A DNA stretch of 64,000 nucleotides from an uncultured Bacteroidota bacterium (lineage in GTDB: Bacteria; Bacteroidota; Bacteroidia; Flavobacteriales; Flavobacteriaceae). Every line of letters starts with the position of its first letter. Positions within the stretch are counted from its first letter, which is position 1. Positions 61,091 through 64,000 of the stretch are shown here, piece by piece. Below the pieces are notes generated by a model. That model had not been told where the DNA came from. It saw only the letters and a program-made list of their open reading frames with translations, and made no database searches. A program made the translations under genes and the position numbers. The DNA is taken from contig CACLGW010000004.1 of the NCBI GenBank assembly GCA_902606525.1, forward strand, positions 1-64,000. Reading direction: 5' to 3'.

Positions 61091-61702
61091 CTATTTAATA
61101 CCAGAGATAACTAACGTTCCAGACCAATTTTTAAGTCTTCCGACCTGCCAAGACTTTATAGAACGAAAACCAGCAGTATTAAAAAAACTAATCCATTCCT
61201 TTTCGCTAAAAAGTTTCATATTTGAAATCCCACAACTTTCCGACCAATTATGAGAAACTTTATTCTCAAAATAAAAATCAACCCCTAAAAGAAGCCTCCC
61301 TTTTTTCTTCAACCACGAATCAAAAATTTTTTGAATCATTTTTTCTGGATTTTCTAAGTAATAAAACACTTCCATAGAATGAACAATATCAACTTTTTTT
61401 TTGGGTATCCATGACATTAAATCAGCACAAATATAATACCCAGATGGATCTAATTTCATTGCCTTTTGAATCATTTTTTTAGAACCATCTACACCAATTG
61501 CTTGTTTACATAAAGGTTTTCTTGCAACAGATTTTACTACCCAACCATTACCGCACCCTGCATCAATAAATGTATATGGACCCTTTTTGTCTAATGCACA
61601 TACTAGCATTTGTTCAACAGATGATTTGTGATTCTTTTCCATCCCAAAATCCTTGTCTAAATCTGCCCATTCATCAAAAACATCAATTGGATTTCGTTTC
61701 AT
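61091..61702 (-). CDS. Class I SAM-dependent methyltransferase
   Basis: 'TFIDAGCGNGWVVKSVARKPLCKQAIGVDGSKKMIQKA', 'VDIVHSMEVFYYLENPEKM'. Confidence 0.9.
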   Translation of the reverse strand: MKRNPIDVFDEWADLDKDFGMEKNHKSSVEQMLVCALDKKGPYTFIDAGCGNGWVVKSVARKPLCKQAIGVDGSKKMIQKAMKLDPSGYYICADLMSWIPKKKVDIVHSMEVFYYLENPEKMIQKIFDSWLKKKGRLLLGVDFYFENKVSHNWSESCGISNMKLFSEKEWISFFNTAGFRSIKSWQVGRLKNWSGTLVISGIK

Positions 61703-61724
61703 ATTTTGATTATTTAATACGAAT

Positions 61725-62174
61725 CTAAAAAAAAGAAATTCCCCAGTATGTTAAAGCTGCCCAAACTATATACCTAATGGCCTTACCAAATAACATCCAA
61801 ATACTAACTCTTAGAAAAGAAATTTTAAAAAACCCCAAGCCAACCGCAAATAAGTCGCCTATAATTGGCATCCAACAAAAAAAGGCTAGAAAGCTACCTA
61901 ATCGATTTATTTTTATCTTAATCTTTTCAATTTTCTTTTTTTTAACACCCAAATATCGATCTAAAAACTCCCATTTTCCTAAATAACCTAATCCGTAATT
62001 TGTAATACCACCTAACCAATTGCCTATTGTAGCAACTAAAAGTGATGCATTTAAGGAGTAATTATTTATTAGAAGAACACTTAATACAATTTCAGAATTC
62101 ATAGGTAGAATTGTAGCTGAAAGAAAACTTGCTATAAAAAGCCCCAATAAACCTAATTCTGCAAATGATTCCAC
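61725..62174 (-). CDS. YqaA/DedA (VTT-domain) membrane protein
   Basis: 'FIASFLSATILPMNSEIVL', 'VATIGNWLGGITNYGLGYLG', 'WMPIIGDLFAVGLGFF'. Confidence 0.88.
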   Translation of the reverse strand: MESFAELGLLGLFIASFLSATILPMNSEIVLSVLLINNYSLNASLLVATIGNWLGGITNYGLGYLGKWEFLDRYLGVKKKKIEKIKIKINRLGSFLAFFCWMPIIGDLFAVGLGFFKISFLRVSIWMLFGKAIRYIVWAALTYWGISFF

Positions 62175-62292
62175 TTCAATTCAAAAATTATTTTAAGTTA
62201 ATGATAAAGACTTACTAAACAACTATTAAATAATTTATTAATAATAGAGACATTTTAAATATATTTATCTATTGATTTTTAAATTGATATAG

Positions 62293-64000
62293 ATGAAATC
62301 AACCATAAACTTTTTCTTTTTATTAATAAATCTATTTGCTGTATTTAACCTTTTAGGACAAAAAGTAGTTGTCTCTGAATCCAAAAGGTTAGGAAATTTT
62401 GATATTAAAAACTACTCAAATAAATTTCTTCAGCGACCTGAATCTGTTTGGTCAGTTATACGATCAAATAGCTCTAAAAAAGTCTACTTTGGAACATATG
62501 GGGGAATATTAGAGTATGATGGTAAAAATGTAAATACCATATTGGTGGAAGGGGAAATTGAAGACGAAATTTCCACTTCTTTTACCAGGACACTAGTCGA
62601 AGATTCAGAAGACAATATCTATGCAGCTGGTAGAGGTTTTTTTGGAAAAATTGTTAATGGAGCATATGGTAGCTCAGAATATTTATCCCTTATGGAGAAA
62701 ATTCCAGATTCGATAAATCCGTACAACCAGGTTTTTTGGGGAGGAGTAAATAAGGATAATAACATTTACCTGTATACTAGAGATTTAATTTTTAGATATG
62801 ACGGGAATAGTTTTGATAAAGTATGGAAATTGTCTGAAAGAGAAGAAGGTGTAGATACATTTGGTACCATTCAAACTCTAATAAAAGTTGATGATAGAAT
62901 TTTTGTAAGAGTATGGGGTATTGGTCTTTTTGAACTTAAAAATGATGACTTTAAGTTTGTAGAAAAATCAGAAATATATTCAACTAATAGGATTGAATCT
63001 ATGGCTTCTTTGAACCAGAATGAAATTGCAATATTCAGTAGTAAGTTAGGCGTTTTAATATATAACGGAAGCGAATTTACAACCTCAAAAAATAAAATTC
63101 TTAATAATTGGGTTAAAGAAAAATTAATCTATAATACATCTGAAACAAAAAAATTATATGATGGAAGAATACCCCTCATTTCCTTCGAAGGGGGTATTAT
63201 GATTGTAGACGATAAATTAAAAATAGTTGATTTAATTGATTTAAATGACGGATTACCTTCTAATACAATTACTTCAATCCATATAGATATTAATGACGAT
63301 TTGTATACTACGAGCTTACTTTCTGCATCAAAAATTAGATTAAGTAATTCTATTACAAGTTTTGGTGAATCAAATGGAATTAAAGGGTTAGTTCAGAGCA
63401 TTAAAAAAATAGAGGGTGAAATTTATTTTAGTACTACTGAAGATGTTTTTAAAATTGAAAGTACTAATTCCCCTATGTATAACAGTAATATTAAAGACTT
63501 AGAATTTAATGATATTCCTAAAAATTTCATACAAATAGGAGACGATATTTTATCTGTAAATAATTTAAATACCCTTTTATTAAAAGGGAAAAGTAAAATT
63601 CTTTTCTCTAATGATCGTCAGCTAGAATCGCCAATTAAAAGCATGCTGTCTAGTGATATGGTTATCATGTCACATCCAATTGATGGAGTAGTATTTTTTA
63701 AAATTTCGAAATCAGGATCTGCAAGAAAAATTACAACTAAAAAAATATTTGATAAAGTTGGTGTTTTAGGAATAAAAGAAATCTCTAAGGGAGTTCTTTT
63801 TATTGAAGCCATTAACGGGGAAGGATCATTTATTGGAAAGTATAATAAATATGGTAATATATCTTTTACAAGGCTACTAACCCCAAATAATGATACCTTA
63901 TTTTCTAATGAAAATTATTCAAAAGATCAATTATTTAATTCTAATATAAGTAGCGATGATGCAGAAATATTAGAATTAAATATTTTAGAAACTGGCGCAG
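62293..64000 (+). CDS. Large secreted propeller-type (two-component regulator propeller-like) protein, 3'-truncated by window edge
   Basis: Open frame from ATG at 62293 (MKSTINFFFLLINLFAVFNLLGQKVVVSESKRLGNFDIKNYSNKFLQRPESVWSVIRSNSSKKVYFGTYGGILEYDGK...) to base 64000 with no stop; missing from ORF track because it runs off the window. Confidence 0.8.
   Translation, partial: MKSTINFFFLLINLFAVFNLLGQKVVVSESKRLGNFDIKNYSNKFLQRPESVWSVIRSNSSKKVYFGTYGGILEYDGKNVNTILVEGEIEDEISTSFTRTLVEDSEDNIYAAGRGFFGKIVNGAYGSSEYLSLMEKIPDSINPYNQVFWGGVNKDNNIYLYTRDLIFRYDGNSFDKVWKLSEREEGVDTFGTIQTLIKVDDRIFVRVWGIGLFELKNDDFKFVEKSEIYSTNRIESMASLNQNEIAIFSSKLGVLIYNGSEFTTSKNKILNNWVKEKLIYNTSETKKLYDGRIPLISFEGGIMIVDDKLKIVDLIDLNDGLPSNTITSIHIDINDDLYTTSLLSASKIRLSNSITSFGESNGIKGLVQSIKKIEGEIYFSTTEDVFKIESTNSPMYNSNIKDLEFNDIPKNFIQIGDDILSVNNLNTLLLKGKSKILFSNDRQLESPIKSMLSSDMVIMSHPIDGVVFFKISKSGSARKITTKKIFDKVGVLGIKEISKGVLFIEAINGEGSFIGKYNKYGNISFTRLLTPNNDTLFSNENYSKDQLFNSNISSDDAEILELNILETGA

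Overview
The window is 64 kb of low-GC chromosome, almost certainly from a Flavobacteriia-type Bacteroidetes. Support for this includes gldKLMN, a class II HMG-CoA reductase next to a GYDIA-type GHMP kinase, TAnnTTTG promoter elements and AT-rich leaders. Gene density is high and most genes are housekeeping or conserved flavobacterial: lptC/PPIase, lpxB-surE, mreBCD-mrdA-rodA-purH, miaB/sigma-54 activator/lptE/secG/groESL, topA, gldKLMN (T9SS/gliding core), an ABC-F ATPase and trxB. I saw no tRNA, rRNA, CRISPR array, IS element or prophage. The first CDS is 5'-truncated and the last, a large secreted propeller-type protein absent from the ORF track, is 3'-truncated. The region most likely to hold an under-described system is 25.1-29.0 kb. 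It encodes an HMA-MauE fusion, a small HYC/CC/PPPP protein, a TonB-dependent receptor with a Cys-Cys pair in its N-terminal plug region, and a secreted HMA protein ending in a CC motif, with a perfect 9+9 bp inverted repeat upstream. Other points worth checking are a degenerate arginase-fold protein between topA and gldK, a NagB-PIG-L fusion with an altered catalytic motif, TGTCA/TGACA motifs upstream of groES and miaB flanking a sigma-54 activator gene, and a CstB-like protein beside a SulP transporter. Functional calls come from reading protein motifs; no database search was run.
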